A stretch of 64,000 nt of DNA from Kitasatospora sp. MMS16-BH015 (GCF_002943525.1 NZ_CP025394.1:62001-126000); one strand, 5' to 3'; shown: positions 7,858-16,408, counted from the first letter of the stretch. Program-made: numbers and translations. Notes: generated by a model from the letters alone, not told the origin.

Positions 7858-8367
7858 GTGCGCGCAGAAGCAGAGTTCACCGCCTTCGCGGAGGCCGCCG
7901 CCACCCGGCTGCGGCAGATCGCCTACCTGATGTGCCGCGACTGGCACCTGGCGCAGGACCTCACCCAGACCACGCTGACCAAGCTCTACGTGGCCTGGCC
8001 GAGGATCACTCGCCGGGACACCGAGCCGTTCGGCTACGCCCGCAAGGTGCTGCTCAACAGCCTGCTCGACCACAAGCGGCTGCGCAGCAGCACCGAGCTG
8101 GCCACCGACCTGATCCCCGAGCGCGGCCCGGACACCCGGTGCTCCACCGCCTCCGCCGACGTGCGGCTGACCCTGGTGGACGCCCTGGGCCTGCTGCCGC
8201 CCCGCGACCGCGCCATCGTGCTGCTGCGCTACTGGGAGGACCACAGCGTGGAGGCCACCGCCGAGATCCTGGGCATCTCGGTCTCCGTGGTGAAGACCCA
8301 GAGCATGCGCTCGCTGGCCCAGCTCCGGGAGCGGCTGGGCGAGGCCCGCGCCGAGCTCTTCGCCTGA
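7858..8367 (+). CDS. SigE-family RNA polymerase sigma factor
   Basis: A 169-aa sigma-70 protein of the ECF-like SigE family, starting at GTG 7858. Region 2 is visible as LRQIAYLMCRDWHLAQDLTQTTLTKLYVAWPRI with the DLTQTTL core, and region 4 as LGLLPPRDRAIVLLRYWEDHSVEATAEILGISVSVVKTQSMRSLAQLR. Length and motifs are typical. The gene follows the anti-sigma-like membrane protein and is probably controlled by it. Target promoters cannot be told from this window. Confidence 0.88.
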   Translation: MRAEAEFTAFAEAAATRLRQIAYLMCRDWHLAQDLTQTTLTKLYVAWPRITRRDTEPFGYARKVLLNSLLDHKRLRSSTELATDLIPERGPDTRCSTASADVRLTLVDALGLLPPRDRAIVLLRYWEDHSVEATAEILGISVSVVKTQSMRSLAQLRERLGEARAELFA

Positions 8368-8432
8368 GCCACCCGGCCCGCGCCCCCGGCCTTTCCCCCA
8401 GCTCCGAGGAGCCGGCCCCGCCTCGCTGCCGC

Positions 8433-9254
8433 TCAGCCCTGGTCGACCAGCGCCCGGGCCGCCGCGAACTCCGCCCGGGCGGCCTCGTCCACGCCGCCCA
8501 GGAACTCGTACGCCCCCGGCCCGACCGGCACCCGCAGCGGGGTCGGCGCCGCGCTGCGCACGACCTTGAGCACCGTGGCGGCGAAGTCCTCCGGCCGTCC
8601 CAGGCCCTCCAGTCGCTCCATCGCGCGCAGGCCGCCGAGCATCTCGTCGGTGGCCCCGGCGTAGGCGTCGAGCCGGCCGGCCGCCTCGGTCATCGCGTTG
8701 CCGTAGCCGGTGGTGTACCCGGCGGGCTCCATCACGGTGACCCGCACCCCGTGCGGGGTGGCCTCGGCGGCGAGCGCCTGGCTCAGCCCCTCCAGCGCGT
8801 GCTTGCCCGTGACGTACGCCGCCAGGCCCGGGAAGGCCATCCGCCCGGCCAGTGAGGAGACGTTGACGATGTGGCCGGCGCCCTGGGCCCGCATCAGCGG
8901 CAGCACCAGCCGGGCCAGGCGCCAGGGGCCCACCACGAGCGTCTCCAGCTGATCGCGCAGCTCCTCGTCGGAGACCTCCTCGACCGTGCCGAACACCCCG
9001 TTGCCCGCGTTGTTGACCAGCACGTCGACCCCGCCGAGCCGGTCGACGGCGGCCTGCACGGCCGCCGCGCACTGCTCGGCGTCCCGCACGTCCAGCGCCA
9101 CCGGGGTGATCTGCCCCGGCCACTGCCGCACCAGCTCCTCCAGCGCGACGGGCTTGCGCGCGGTCGCCACCACCTGCCCGCCCGAGGCCGCCACCGCGGC
9201 GGCCAACGCCCGTCCGAGGCCCGAGGAGCAGCCCGTCACCAGCCAACGGTCCAT
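8433..9254 (-). CDS. Short-chain dehydrogenase/reductase (SDR)
   Basis: A 273-aa classical SDR. The cofactor motif is TGCSSGLGRA near residue 8, followed by NNAG, SSLAG and the catalytic pair in YVTGK. The C-terminus is typical of the oxidoreductases often described as retinol-dehydrogenase-like. The ATG at 9254 has GGAGAAGGGCGG upstream. The gene is divergent from a TetR regulator, and the operators in the 150-bp gap could control both. Its natural substrate is unknown; the context suggests inducible detoxification. Confidence 0.85.
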   Translation of the reverse strand: MDRWLVTGCSSGLGRALAAAVAASGGQVVATARKPVALEELVRQWPGQITPVALDVRDAEQCAAAVQAAVDRLGGVDVLVNNAGNGVFGTVEEVSDEELRDQLETLVVGPWRLARLVLPLMRAQGAGHIVNVSSLAGRMAFPGLAAYVTGKHALEGLSQALAAEATPHGVRVTVMEPAGYTTGYGNAMTEAAGRLDAYAGATDEMLGGLRAMERLEGLGRPEDFAATVLKVVRSAAPTPLRVPVGPGAYEFLGGVDEAARAEFAAARALVDQG

Positions 9255-9365
9255 GATCCGCCCTTCTCCGTCTGCGCGTGGTCCCACCGACCCCGGTGGC
9301 AGGTGTTCTACACCGTCACCGCCCGGGCGCGGGCCGGTACGGAGAAACCTGGGATTTCGATGAGA

Positions 9366-9404
9366 GTAGACAGTGTCTACCATGATCGAGTAGACAGTGT
9401 CTCC
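9366..9404. promoter_or_regulatory. Two TetR-type operators abutting the TetR start codon
   Basis: GTAGACAGTGTCTAC (9366-9380) is a perfect palindrome around a central G. A second copy with one mismatch, GTAGACAGTGTCTCC, occupies 9390-9404 and ends directly at the ATG of the TetR gene. The copies are 24 bp apart. The position favours autorepression and joint control of the divergent SDR gene. Confidence 0.8.
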
Positions 9405-10010
9405 ATGGATACCGACCCCTCCCTCCGGGAGCGCCTGATCGACGCGGGCGTGGCCCTGCTCGCCGCCCAGGGCCCCGCCGCGCTCGGCCTGCGCGAGATC
9501 GCCCGCCACGCGGGCGTCTCGCACGGCGCGCCCCGCCGCCACTTCCCCACCCACCGGGCCCTGCTCTCGGCCATCGCCCGACGCGGACTCGCCTCACTGG
9601 CAGCGCACTTGGCGGCGGCCGACCACCCCGATGCACCGCCCCGGGAGCGGCTGGCCGCGCTCGGTCGGGCGTACGTGGGGTACGCGGTGGAGCAGCGCGG
9701 GATGTTCGAGCTGATGTTCCGCCACGACCTGCTGGACGGCGCCGAACAGCCGGACGGTCAGGGCCGGTTGCGGGAGGCCTCGCTCCCGCTGTTCGGGTTG
9801 CTCGCCGAACTCGTCGGCCGGCACCGGGGTTTGGGCGATCCGGTGGCGGCCCGGCGGGAGGCGGCGGCGCTCTGGGCCGGGCTGCACGGGCTGGCCCAGC
9901 TGTGGAGCTGGGGCAGCCTCTCGCTGGTGCTCGGATCACCGGAGGCGGACGGGGAGTTGGACCGGCTGGTCGGCACGGTGCTGGACGCCCACCTGGGTGG
10001 TGCGGCGTGA
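9405..10010 (+). CDS. TetR-family transcriptional regulator
   Basis: A 201-aa repressor with the N-terminal TetR helix-turn-helix (LREIARHAGVSHGAPRRHFPTHRALLSAIARRG) and a C-terminal ligand domain with the WAGLHGLAQLWSWG segment typical of the WHG-type subgroup. The ATG at 9405 is used because it lies directly after the second operator; no other ribosome-binding site is evident. The stop overlaps the start of the MFS gene (GTGA at 10007-10010), so regulator and pump are coupled. The inducer is probably a substrate of that pump. Confidence 0.88.
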   Translation: MDTDPSLRERLIDAGVALLAAQGPAALGLREIARHAGVSHGAPRRHFPTHRALLSAIARRGLASLAAHLAAADHPDAPPRERLAALGRAYVGYAVEQRGMFELMFRHDLLDGAEQPDGQGRLREASLPLFGLLAELVGRHRGLGDPVAARREAAALWAGLHGLAQLWSWGSLSLVLGSPEADGELDRLVGTVLDAHLGGAA

Positions 10011-11383
10011 GGGCCCGGGCGGCGCTCGCGGTGAGCGCGGGCGGAGCGATGGTGGTGGCGCTGGACGGGACGGCGCTGCTCAGCGCGCAGCCGGCCCTGG
10101 CCGCCGAGTTCGGCGCCGGGGTCGGCGCGGTGCAGTGGACCAGCACGGCCTACCTCCTCGCGGTGGCCTCGCTGCTGGTGCTGGCCGGGCGGCTCGGTGA
10201 CCGGTACGGGCACGGGCGGCTGCTGGGGCTCGGCCTGCTCGGCTTCGGCGCCACCTCGGCCGGGATCGGGCTGGCGCCCTCGATCGGCTGGGTGATCGCG
10301 CTGCGGGCCGCCCAGGGCGTGTCCGGCGCGCTGCTCCAGCCCGCCACCCTGGCCCTGCTGCAGCTGAGCCGCCCGCCGGCGGCCCTGCCGCGGGCGGTGG
10401 CGGTCCGGACGGCCGGCATCGGCCTGGCCGCCGGGGCCGGGCCGCTGCTCGGCGGGCTGCTGGTCGCCTGGGCGGGCTGGCGGGCGGTCTTCCTGGTCAA
10501 CGTGCCGCTGACCCTCGGGCTGGCGGTCCTCGCGCTCGGCGCCACGGAGCGCCGCGCGGTGCGCCCGAGCGGCGCCCGGCGCGAGCCGGTGGGCTGGGGC
10601 GGCGGCCTGCTGACCGCCGCCACCCTGGCCGCGCTGGTGCACGCGCTGACCGGGTGGTCCTGGTGGAGCGGCGGGCTGACGGTGGTCGGGGCGGCGGCGC
10701 TGGTCGGGTACCAGCGGCGGGCGGTGCGGCCGGTGGTGCCGGGGGCGGTGCTGCGCTCGCGGGTGGTGCTCGCCGGGACGGGGCTGCTGCTGGCGACCGG
10801 GGGCGGGCTGTTCGGATCGCTCTTCCTCGGCACCTTCCTGCTCCAACGGGTGCGCGGGATGGGGGCGTTGACGGCGGGGCTGCAGGTGCTGCCGCTCACC
10901 GTGCTGATGGTGCTCGGCTCGCCGGTGGCGGCCACCGCACTGCGCCGGTACGGGCCGCGCCGGACGGCGGTGGCCGGGGTCGGGCTGGTGGCGCTCGGTG
11001 TCCTCGGGCTGGCCCGGTCCGGGCCGACCGGTGGACCGGTGCTGCTCGGTGCGGTGTTCGCGGTGCTCGGCGCCGGCTTCGCGACGGTGATGGTGACCGC
11101 GACGGGAGCCGTGGTGGCCGAGGCCCCGCCCGGGTACGCGGGGGTGGTGGGCGGGCTCAAGCAGACCGCGATGAACGTCGGGCCCACCCTCGGCATCGCC
11201 GCCACCGCCGGGGTCTGTCTGCTGGCCGGCCCCGGCGCCGTCCGCCCGCCGCTGCTCGCGGCGGCCGCCCTGGCCGCCCTCGGCCTGCTCCCGGCGGCCC
11301 TGCTGCCCGGCCGCCCCGCCGCCCGGCCGGCCGGTGCCGAGACTGGAGGGACCGTGCAGAAAGCCGAACCATCCCGGGCGTAG
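10007..11383 (+). CDS. MFS drug-efflux transporter, DHA2 (EmrB/QacA) type
   Basis: A 458-aa membrane protein with about 14 hydrophobic segments. Motif A is visible in the first half as GRLGDRYGHGRLLG, and the antiporter signature as GPLLGGLLVAWAGWRAVFLVNVP. Both are typical of drug:proton antiporters of the DHA2 group. It starts with GTG at 10007 overlapping the TetR stop. The gene probably exports a toxic compound and is controlled by the adjacent TetR protein. Substrate unknown. Confidence 0.88.
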   Translation: MRARAALAVSAGGAMVVALDGTALLSAQPALAAEFGAGVGAVQWTSTAYLLAVASLLVLAGRLGDRYGHGRLLGLGLLGFGATSAGIGLAPSIGWVIALRAAQGVSGALLQPATLALLQLSRPPAALPRAVAVRTAGIGLAAGAGPLLGGLLVAWAGWRAVFLVNVPLTLGLAVLALGATERRAVRPSGARREPVGWGGGLLTAATLAALVHALTGWSWWSGGLTVVGAAALVGYQRRAVRPVVPGAVLRSRVVLAGTGLLLATGGGLFGSLFLGTFLLQRVRGMGALTAGLQVLPLTVLMVLGSPVAATALRRYGPRRTAVAGVGLVALGVLGLARSGPTGGPVLLGAVFAVLGAGFATVMVTATGAVVAEAPPGYAGVVGGLKQTAMNVGPTLGIAATAGVCLLAGPGAVRPPLLAAAALAALGLLPAALLPGRPAARPAGAETGGTVQKAEPSRA

Positions 11384-11412
11384 CGATCACCGGTGATTCC
11401 CGGCACAGTGAG

Positions 11413-11565
11413 GTGCCCGGCGGACCGTGGGATCCGCCCCTGTTCGGACCTTCCCGGACTTCCGCGGGACCGGATTCAGCGTACGACTCCGACCGGGTGG
11501 TCCGGCTCTGCGAGGAGTTGATCGATACCGTGCCGGCCGTCCGACTGGAGGCGCAGACCCGATGA
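11413..11565 (+). CDS. Possible 50-residue peptide coupled to ATP-grasp genes
   Basis: An open frame from GTG 11413 gives 50 residues ending DRVVRLCEELIDTVPAVRLE plus AQTR. Its TGA overlaps the ATG of the next gene (ATGA at 11562-11565), the usual sign of translational coupling. The N-terminal half is Pro/Gly/Ser-rich and the C-terminal half looks like an amphipathic helix. The ribosome-binding site (CAGTGAG) is weak, and G or C at third positions is less frequent than in neighbours. It could be a peptide substrate for the ATP-grasp enzymes, or a chance frame. No family recognised. Confidence 0.35.
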   Translation: MPGGPWDPPLFGPSRTSAGPDSAYDSDRVVRLCEELIDTVPAVRLEAQTR

Positions 11566-12329
11566 GCCTGGTCATCCTGGACCCGGACGGCCGCCACGCG
11601 GCCGACTACCCAGCCTGGCTGGGCGACTCCGGCCTGCCGCTGCGGCTGGTCACCAACCGCCCGGTGGCCCACCCGGGCTACGCCGAGGTCACCGTGGTCG
11701 AGCGCTACGCGCGCGGCCCCGGCGTGGAGTTGGCCGTGCTCGGCTACGCCCGGTACGGCCAGCTCACCGCGCTGATCGCCCTCGACCCGGCCGACCAGGT
11801 GCGGGCCGGCGGCCTCCGCGACCACCTGGGTCTGCCGGGCCAGGGCCGGACGGCGGCCCTGCTGCTGGCCGACGCCATGACGGCGCACGACGCGCTGGCC
11901 CGCGCGGGGGTGCCGGTGGCCCGCCGGGCCGAGCTGCGCCGGGTGGCCGACCTGCACTGGTGGGCCCACCACTGGGGCTACCCGCTGGTGGTCCGGGCCC
12001 GGCGCGGCCCGGACCGCCCGGTGCTCGGCGCCCTGCCGGACGAGGCGGCGCTGCGCTGCTTCGCGGCCGGCCCGGTCTTCCCCGACAACCCCGCCGTGGT
12101 GCCGGCCCTGACGGTGGAGCCGCTGGCCGCCCCGGTGCCCGCCCCCGCCGAGCTCGACGCGGCCGTGGTGGCCGCGCTGCCCGCCGACTGCGGCCACCCG
12201 TACACCGTGACGGCCGTCCGGGTCGGCACCCACTGGCTGGTGCACGACCTGCGCTACGACCCGACGGCCCGCTCGGCCCGGGCGCTGGCCCGCTCCCAGG
12301 CGGGCCTCGCTCCGGTGGCGGAGGGCTGA
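11562..12329 (+). CDS. ATP-grasp-like protein, short and probably lacking the catalytic end
   Basis: A 255-aa protein from ATG 11562. It aligns in plan with the first two-thirds of the next gene's product: an N-terminal Rossmann-like part (MSLVILDPDGRHAADYPAWL), a middle segment with LRDHLGLPGQGRTAALLLADAMTAHDALARAGVPV, and an ATP-binding-like piece (WGYPLVVRARRG). The region that would hold the metal-binding Asp/Glu and Asn residues near the C-terminus is absent or unrecognisable. It may be a non-catalytic partner of the full-length enzyme, one base downstream. Confidence 0.6.
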   Translation: MSLVILDPDGRHAADYPAWLGDSGLPLRLVTNRPVAHPGYAEVTVVERYARGPGVELAVLGYARYGQLTALIALDPADQVRAGGLRDHLGLPGQGRTAALLLADAMTAHDALARAGVPVARRAELRRVADLHWWAHHWGYPLVVRARRGPDRPVLGALPDEAALRCFAAGPVFPDNPAVVPALTVEPLAAPVPAPAELDAAVVAALPADCGHPYTVTAVRVGTHWLVHDLRYDPTARSARALARSQAGLAPVAEG

Positions 12330-12330
12330 G

Positions 12331-13581
12331 ATGACCGTCCTGGTGCTGCACCACCGGGGTTCGCTGGTGAGCACCCCGTACGGCGACTGGCTGGCCGACT
12401 ACGACGGCGACCTGCTGCTGATCACCTCCCGCGAGCATCTCGCCCTGGCGGGCGAGGAGTTGCCCGCGCCGGGCGGCGTCTTCGCCCGCGCCTTCGCGGT
12501 GGAGGGCTACGAGACCAGCGGCCGAGTGGAGGCGCTGGCCCTGGACCTGGCCCGCGAGTACGACATCCGGTACGTGGTGGCCTGCCAACGACAGGACTTG
12601 GAGCGGGCCGCCCAGCTGCGCGACATCCTCGGCCTGCCGGGCCAGCGGATGGACACCGTGCGGCCCTTCCGCGACAAGGTGGCGACGAAGCAGCGGGCCG
12701 AGGCGGCCGGGCTGGCGGTCGCGGCCTACCGCGACCTGGAGTGCGCCGCCGAGCTGATCGGCTTCGCCGAGGAGCACGGCTTCCCCGTGGTGCTGGGGCC
12801 CCGGGACGGCACGGGCTCGGCGGGGCCGGAGATCCTGTACTCCGCCGGGCAGTTGGACGAGTACCTGGCCGAGCGCTTCGACCTGCCCGGGCCCTACCTG
12901 CCCGATCTGATGGTCGAGGCCTTCGTGCCCGGCTCGCTCTGCCACGTGGACGGCCTGGTGGTGGACGGGCGGGTGGTGGCCGCCTGGCCATCCGAGCAGC
13001 AGTACGCGCCGGCCTCCTTCGCCACCGACACCGGCCCCCGGCTCGACCTGACCCTCGACCTGGACGACCCGCTGGCCCACCGGCTGCTGAAGTTCGCCGA
13101 GCACGCGCTGGACGCCCTGGGCGGTCCGGAGCACCACGCCTTCCACGCCGAGGTGTTCCACACCCCGGACGACGAGTTGGTGCTCCACGGGATCGCCTGC
13201 CGCACCGGCGGGGTGACGATCCGCGACACCGTCCGCACCGTGTTCGGCATCGACCCGAGCGAGGCTTCCATCCGGGCGCAGCTCGGCCTCCCGCTGCCCG
13301 CCTGGCTCACCGAGCAGCACGTGATGCCGCGTCGGATGTCGGGCCGGCTGGCGCTGATGAAGCGCCCGGGCCGGGTGGTGGCGGTGCCCGAAGGTGCGCC
13401 GCCCTTCCCCTGGGTGACCAGGTACCAGGTCTTCGTCACCCCGGGCAGCACCATGGCGGCGGCCGCGCACTCCTCGGACTTCCTGCTCACCGCGCTGGTG
13501 GCGGGGGCGGACCAGGCCGAGTGCCGGGCCCGGCTGGCCCTGGTGGCGGAGTGGTTCCTGGCGGGCCTGGTCCTGGCCTGA
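12331..13581 (+). CDS. ATP-grasp ligase (carnosine-synthase/L-amino acid ligase-like)
   Basis: A 416-aa enzyme of the ATP-grasp superfamily, which joins a carboxylate to an amine through an acyl-phosphate. Visible parts are DILGLPGQRMDTVRPFRDKVATKQRAE, the ATP-binding strand HGFPVVLGPRDGTGSAG, the central LPDLMVEAFVPGSLCHVDGLV and the metal-site region HHAFHAEVFHTPDDELVLHGIACRTGG. The late His/Glu pattern fits the BacD/carnosine-synthase branch more than D-Ala-D-Ala ligases. The ATG follows GGAGGGCTGAG and sits one base after the previous stop. Amine and acid substrates are unknown. Confidence 0.75.
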   Translation: MTVLVLHHRGSLVSTPYGDWLADYDGDLLLITSREHLALAGEELPAPGGVFARAFAVEGYETSGRVEALALDLAREYDIRYVVACQRQDLERAAQLRDILGLPGQRMDTVRPFRDKVATKQRAEAAGLAVAAYRDLECAAELIGFAEEHGFPVVLGPRDGTGSAGPEILYSAGQLDEYLAERFDLPGPYLPDLMVEAFVPGSLCHVDGLVVDGRVVAAWPSEQQYAPASFATDTGPRLDLTLDLDDPLAHRLLKFAEHALDALGGPEHHAFHAEVFHTPDDELVLHGIACRTGGVTIRDTVRTVFGIDPSEASIRAQLGLPLPAWLTEQHVMPRRMSGRLALMKRPGRVVAVPEGAPPFPWVTRYQVFVTPGSTMAAAAHSSDFLLTALVAGADQAECRARLALVAEWFLAGLVLA

Positions 13582-13619
13582 CCGCAGCCGGGGTGCTTCG
13601 ACCTGCCGATGGCAGCCCT

Positions 13620-14159
13620 TCAGTGGGTGACACCCGGGTCGCCCGGTCCGCAGGCCACTCCGTCGTGGTTGCCGTCCAGCCCGCCGGGGTCGGCGCCGTG
13701 CACGGCGAGGTCCGCGTAGCCATGGGCGATCAGCCAGGTGCAGTGCGCGGCCGGGGTGTCGGCCACTCCGGCCGGGTAGCTGCGCGGGACGCACTGGTTG
13801 ACGGCGCCGTAGGCGTGCTGGCAGCCGTCGGCGTCCGGTGCCACCGGGGTGCTGCCGGACTGCGGCGGCAGCTGCCGGGTGGGCAGGGCGGTGCCCTGGG
13901 CGAAGTTCATGATGTGCGGGGCCGGCGGCTCGGCCGGGGCCGAGGTCGGGCCGGGCGCGGGGGTGGTCGGGGGCGCCGCCACCGGGGCGGGTGGCGCCGT
14001 GGTGGTCACGGGGGTGCCCGGTGTGGCCGCGGACGAGGCGGCGACCGTGCTGGGCGGCGGAGCGGCGGCGGGGGCGCCGTCGTTCCCGGCCGACAGCAGG
14101 GCCAGCGTGGCTCCGAGGGCGGCGAGCGCGGCGCCGCCCCCGGTCAGGGTCTTCCTCAT
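13620..14159 (-). CDS. Secreted Excalibur-like calcium-binding protein
   Basis: A 179-aa protein with a signal peptide (MRKTLTGGGAALAALGATLALLSAG), a long Ala/Pro/Thr-rich linker (about 28-85), and a C-terminal domain with paired Cys (CQHAYGAVNQCV, HCTWLIAHG) ending in LDGNHDGVACGPGD. That last motif matches the DxDxDGxxCE-like Excalibur calcium-binding loop. It lies one base downstream of the secreted copper-radical oxidase on the same strand, so the two are probably cotranscribed and secreted together. Function unknown; a wall- or matrix-associated role is plausible. Confidence 0.7.
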   Translation of the reverse strand: MRKTLTGGGAALAALGATLALLSAGNDGAPAAAPPPSTVAASSAATPGTPVTTTAPPAPVAAPPTTPAPGPTSAPAEPPAPHIMNFAQGTALPTRQLPPQSGSTPVAPDADGCQHAYGAVNQCVPRSYPAGVADTPAAHCTWLIAHGYADLAVHGADPGGLDGNHDGVACGPGDPGVTH

Positions 14160-14160
14160 C

Positions 14161-16236
14161 TCACATCACGTGGACCCACTGGGCGACCGAGGGCACCCCG
14201 TTGGAGTCGACCGCGAACAGCATGTAGTACCCGGGCGGGGCGATGTTCGGGTTGCTGGTGACGTGCAGGGTGGTGCTGCCGTCGGTGTTGACGGTGATCG
14301 GCAGGTCGACGAAGCGCTGGTTCGGGTCGGAGGAGTGGGTGACGGCGGCCGGGCGGATCAGTTCGGCGCGGACGATCGGCGCGCTGGTGGTGATCCGCTG
14401 GCTGGATCCGTAGGACCACATCGAGTTGGCCACCGAGGTGATCTGCGGGCGGGTGCCCTGGTAGAGGTAGGGCGGCGTGTAGACCGAGATGTGCAGGTCG
14501 AAGCTGCCGTTGCCGGGGTTGTCGCCCACCGACATCACCCGGCCGTCGGGCAGCAGTACCGAGGCGGAGTGGTAGGTGCGCGGGATCGGGTCGGTGGCCA
14601 TGCCGGGGGTGAAGGTGTTGGTGGTCGGGTCGAACATCGAGGCCTCGAAGACCGGATCGGCCCGGTTGTGCAGCGCGCCGCCGGTCTCGAAGACCTGGCC
14701 GTTGGGCAGCAGCACCGCCGAGACGTACATCTTGCCCTGGCCGGGGGCCTCCGCCCCGCCGCCGGTCACGGTGCCCTGCGGCAGCAGCGGCCCGGGGGTG
14801 TAGGCGGGCGAGGCCGCCTTGAGGTCGATCAGGTCGGTCTGCCGGCCCGCGTCCACGTTGGTGTCCACGTTGCCGCCGCCCATGGTCATCACCCGCTGGT
14901 CCTGAGCGGGCGGCAGCATCACGCTCATCGACTGGTCGCGGGTGTCCTTGCTCTGCAGGCCGGGCACGTCGGTGAGGGTGTTCCTGGTGTAGTCGTAGAT
15001 CGAGGCGCCGGTGCCGGGGGTGCCGTTGCCGAACACGTGGCTGCCGGTGTAGAAGAGCCGGCCGTCCTGCATCAGCACCATCGAGGGGTAGAGGCCGAAG
15101 AACGACCAGGTCTGGTTGACCTGGTTCATCGGCATCCAGGCCTGCGCGGCGGCCGAGTACCGCTCGGCGGTCACGCTGCCGGTGGAGTCGGCCCGCAGCC
15201 CGCCGAAGCTCATCACGTCACCGTTGCCCATCTCGGTGGCGGAGGGGTACCAGTGGCCGTCGTTGAGGTCGTTGGTCCGGGTGTAGGCGTTGCTGGCCGG
15301 GTCGAACACGTAGCTGCTGGTCAGGCCCTCGTAGCCGTGGCTGCCGTCGGCCGCCGGGTACGCCTTGGTGCCGCTCATGATCAGCACCCGGCCGTCCGGC
15401 AGTTGCACGTGGCCGGAGCAGAACATGTCGCTGGGGGTGGGGATCTGTACGAAGGTGCCGGCCGCCGGGTCGTAGACCGCCGAGCTGAAGGTGCCCGCCG
15501 CGAAGGCCATCGGGTCGTTGCCCGAGCCGGCCATCAGCAGCACCTTGCCGTTGTGCAGCACGATCGCGTGCATCGAGCGCACCGGGTTGAGGAAGGGCAG
15601 CACCTGCCAGGAGCCCTTGGTGCAGGCCGCCCCGGCGGTGCAACTCCCGCCGCCGGAGGGGGCGGTGGCGTCGTCCATGGTGTAGTCGTCGGTGGTCACG
15701 CTGCCGGTGCCGTAGACCGAGACGCCCCAGGTGATCTGGTCGGTGTTCGGCGGGATGACCGGGGTGAGCACGCTGGTGCGGGTGTAGGACGGGGCCACCG
15801 GCAGCGTCTCCAGGTCGGTCCAATACTGCCAGCCCTTGGCGGTGTCGTGCCGGAAGGTGGTGAGCACGGCGTTGGGGGTGGTGCTCTTGTACCAGAGCGC
15901 CAGGTTGTACTGGTGACCCGCCGTCACCGTCGGTGCGCAGCCGGAGTTCTCCAGCATCATCACCTTGTCGTCCCCGGTGGTGACGCCGGTGACCTGCACC
16001 TGCATCGCCCGGCCGCCGCCGTGCGCGTCGGTGGTGGTGCCGCTCACCACCGTGCCGTTGCCCCAGCCCGCCTTCTCCCAGCAGACCGGGAAGCCGTTGG
16101 CGTCCAACTGCTCGAACCCGGGGTTGGCCACCAGGTTGGTGACGGCGAACGCCTCGCCCACCCCCAGCACCGAGGTGACCAGCGAGAACAGCAGGACCCA
16201 GGCCAAGCCGGTCCGTTGAGGTGAGGAACGGTGCAC
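14161..16236 (-). CDS. Secreted galactose-oxidase-like copper-radical oxidase
   Basis: A 691-aa secreted protein starting at GTG 16236 (GGAGGG seven bases upstream). A signal peptide covers residues 1-31. Residues about 35-195 form a jelly-roll-like module opening LVANPGFEQLDANGFPVCW. A Kelch-type propeller and a DUF1929-type C-terminal domain follow. The copper-radical residues are all recognisable: Cys273 (DMFCSGH) with Tyr330 (GHWYPS) for the Tyr-Cys cofactor, the axial Tyr555-His556 (PRTYHSAS), and His634 (AVTHSSD). The enzyme should oxidise an alcohol or aldehyde and make hydrogen peroxide. It resembles the Streptomyces GlxA type, which acts at the hyphal surface, but GlxA is not obviously paired with an Excalibur protein. 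Confidence 0.82.
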   Translation of the reverse strand: MHRSSPQRTGLAWVLLFSLVTSVLGVGEAFAVTNLVANPGFEQLDANGFPVCWEKAGWGNGTVVSGTTTDAHGGGRAMQVQVTGVTTGDDKVMMLENSGCAPTVTAGHQYNLALWYKSTTPNAVLTTFRHDTAKGWQYWTDLETLPVAPSYTRTSVLTPVIPPNTDQITWGVSVYGTGSVTTDDYTMDDATAPSGGGSCTAGAACTKGSWQVLPFLNPVRSMHAIVLHNGKVLLMAGSGNDPMAFAAGTFSSAVYDPAAGTFVQIPTPSDMFCSGHVQLPDGRVLIMSGTKAYPAADGSHGYEGLTSSYVFDPASNAYTRTNDLNDGHWYPSATEMGNGDVMSFGGLRADSTGSVTAERYSAAAQAWMPMNQVNQTWSFFGLYPSMVLMQDGRLFYTGSHVFGNGTPGTGASIYDYTRNTLTDVPGLQSKDTRDQSMSVMLPPAQDQRVMTMGGGNVDTNVDAGRQTDLIDLKAASPAYTPGPLLPQGTVTGGGAEAPGQGKMYVSAVLLPNGQVFETGGALHNRADPVFEASMFDPTTNTFTPGMATDPIPRTYHSASVLLPDGRVMSVGDNPGNGSFDLHISVYTPPYLYQGTRPQITSVANSMWSYGSSQRITTSAPIVRAELIRPAAVTHSSDPNQRFVDLPITVNTDGSTTLHVTSNPNIAPPGYYMLFAVDSNGVPSVAQWVHVM

Positions 16237-16379
16237 GGGGACGCCCTCCAGGTACGGCCACGGGAGCGGCGGCGGCCCGCCCCTCGGTGTCTCCCGCAGG
16301 TCTAGCCCACGGGCGGGGGCGCGGAAGCGGGGAACGGCGGATCCGTTACCGGACTGTGCACTACCGCGCCTGCGGAGGC

Positions 16380-16408
16380 TTGCCGTTGTCGGGGTTGCTT
16401 CCCATAAT
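16380..16408 (+). promoter_or_regulatory. Promoter in front of the truncated nucleoside hydrolase
   Basis: TTGCCG (16380-16385) and CATAAT (16403-16408) are separated by 17 bases. The stretch GGTTGCTTCCCATAATC is identical to the one in the ribose-operon promoter at 17140-17168. Confidence 0.65.

Noticed and set aside
13849..16224. Long plus-strand frame of 791 codons opposite the copper-radical oxidase
   Set aside because: It mirrors the real gene and has no domain-like sequence; third-position bias fits the minus strand.
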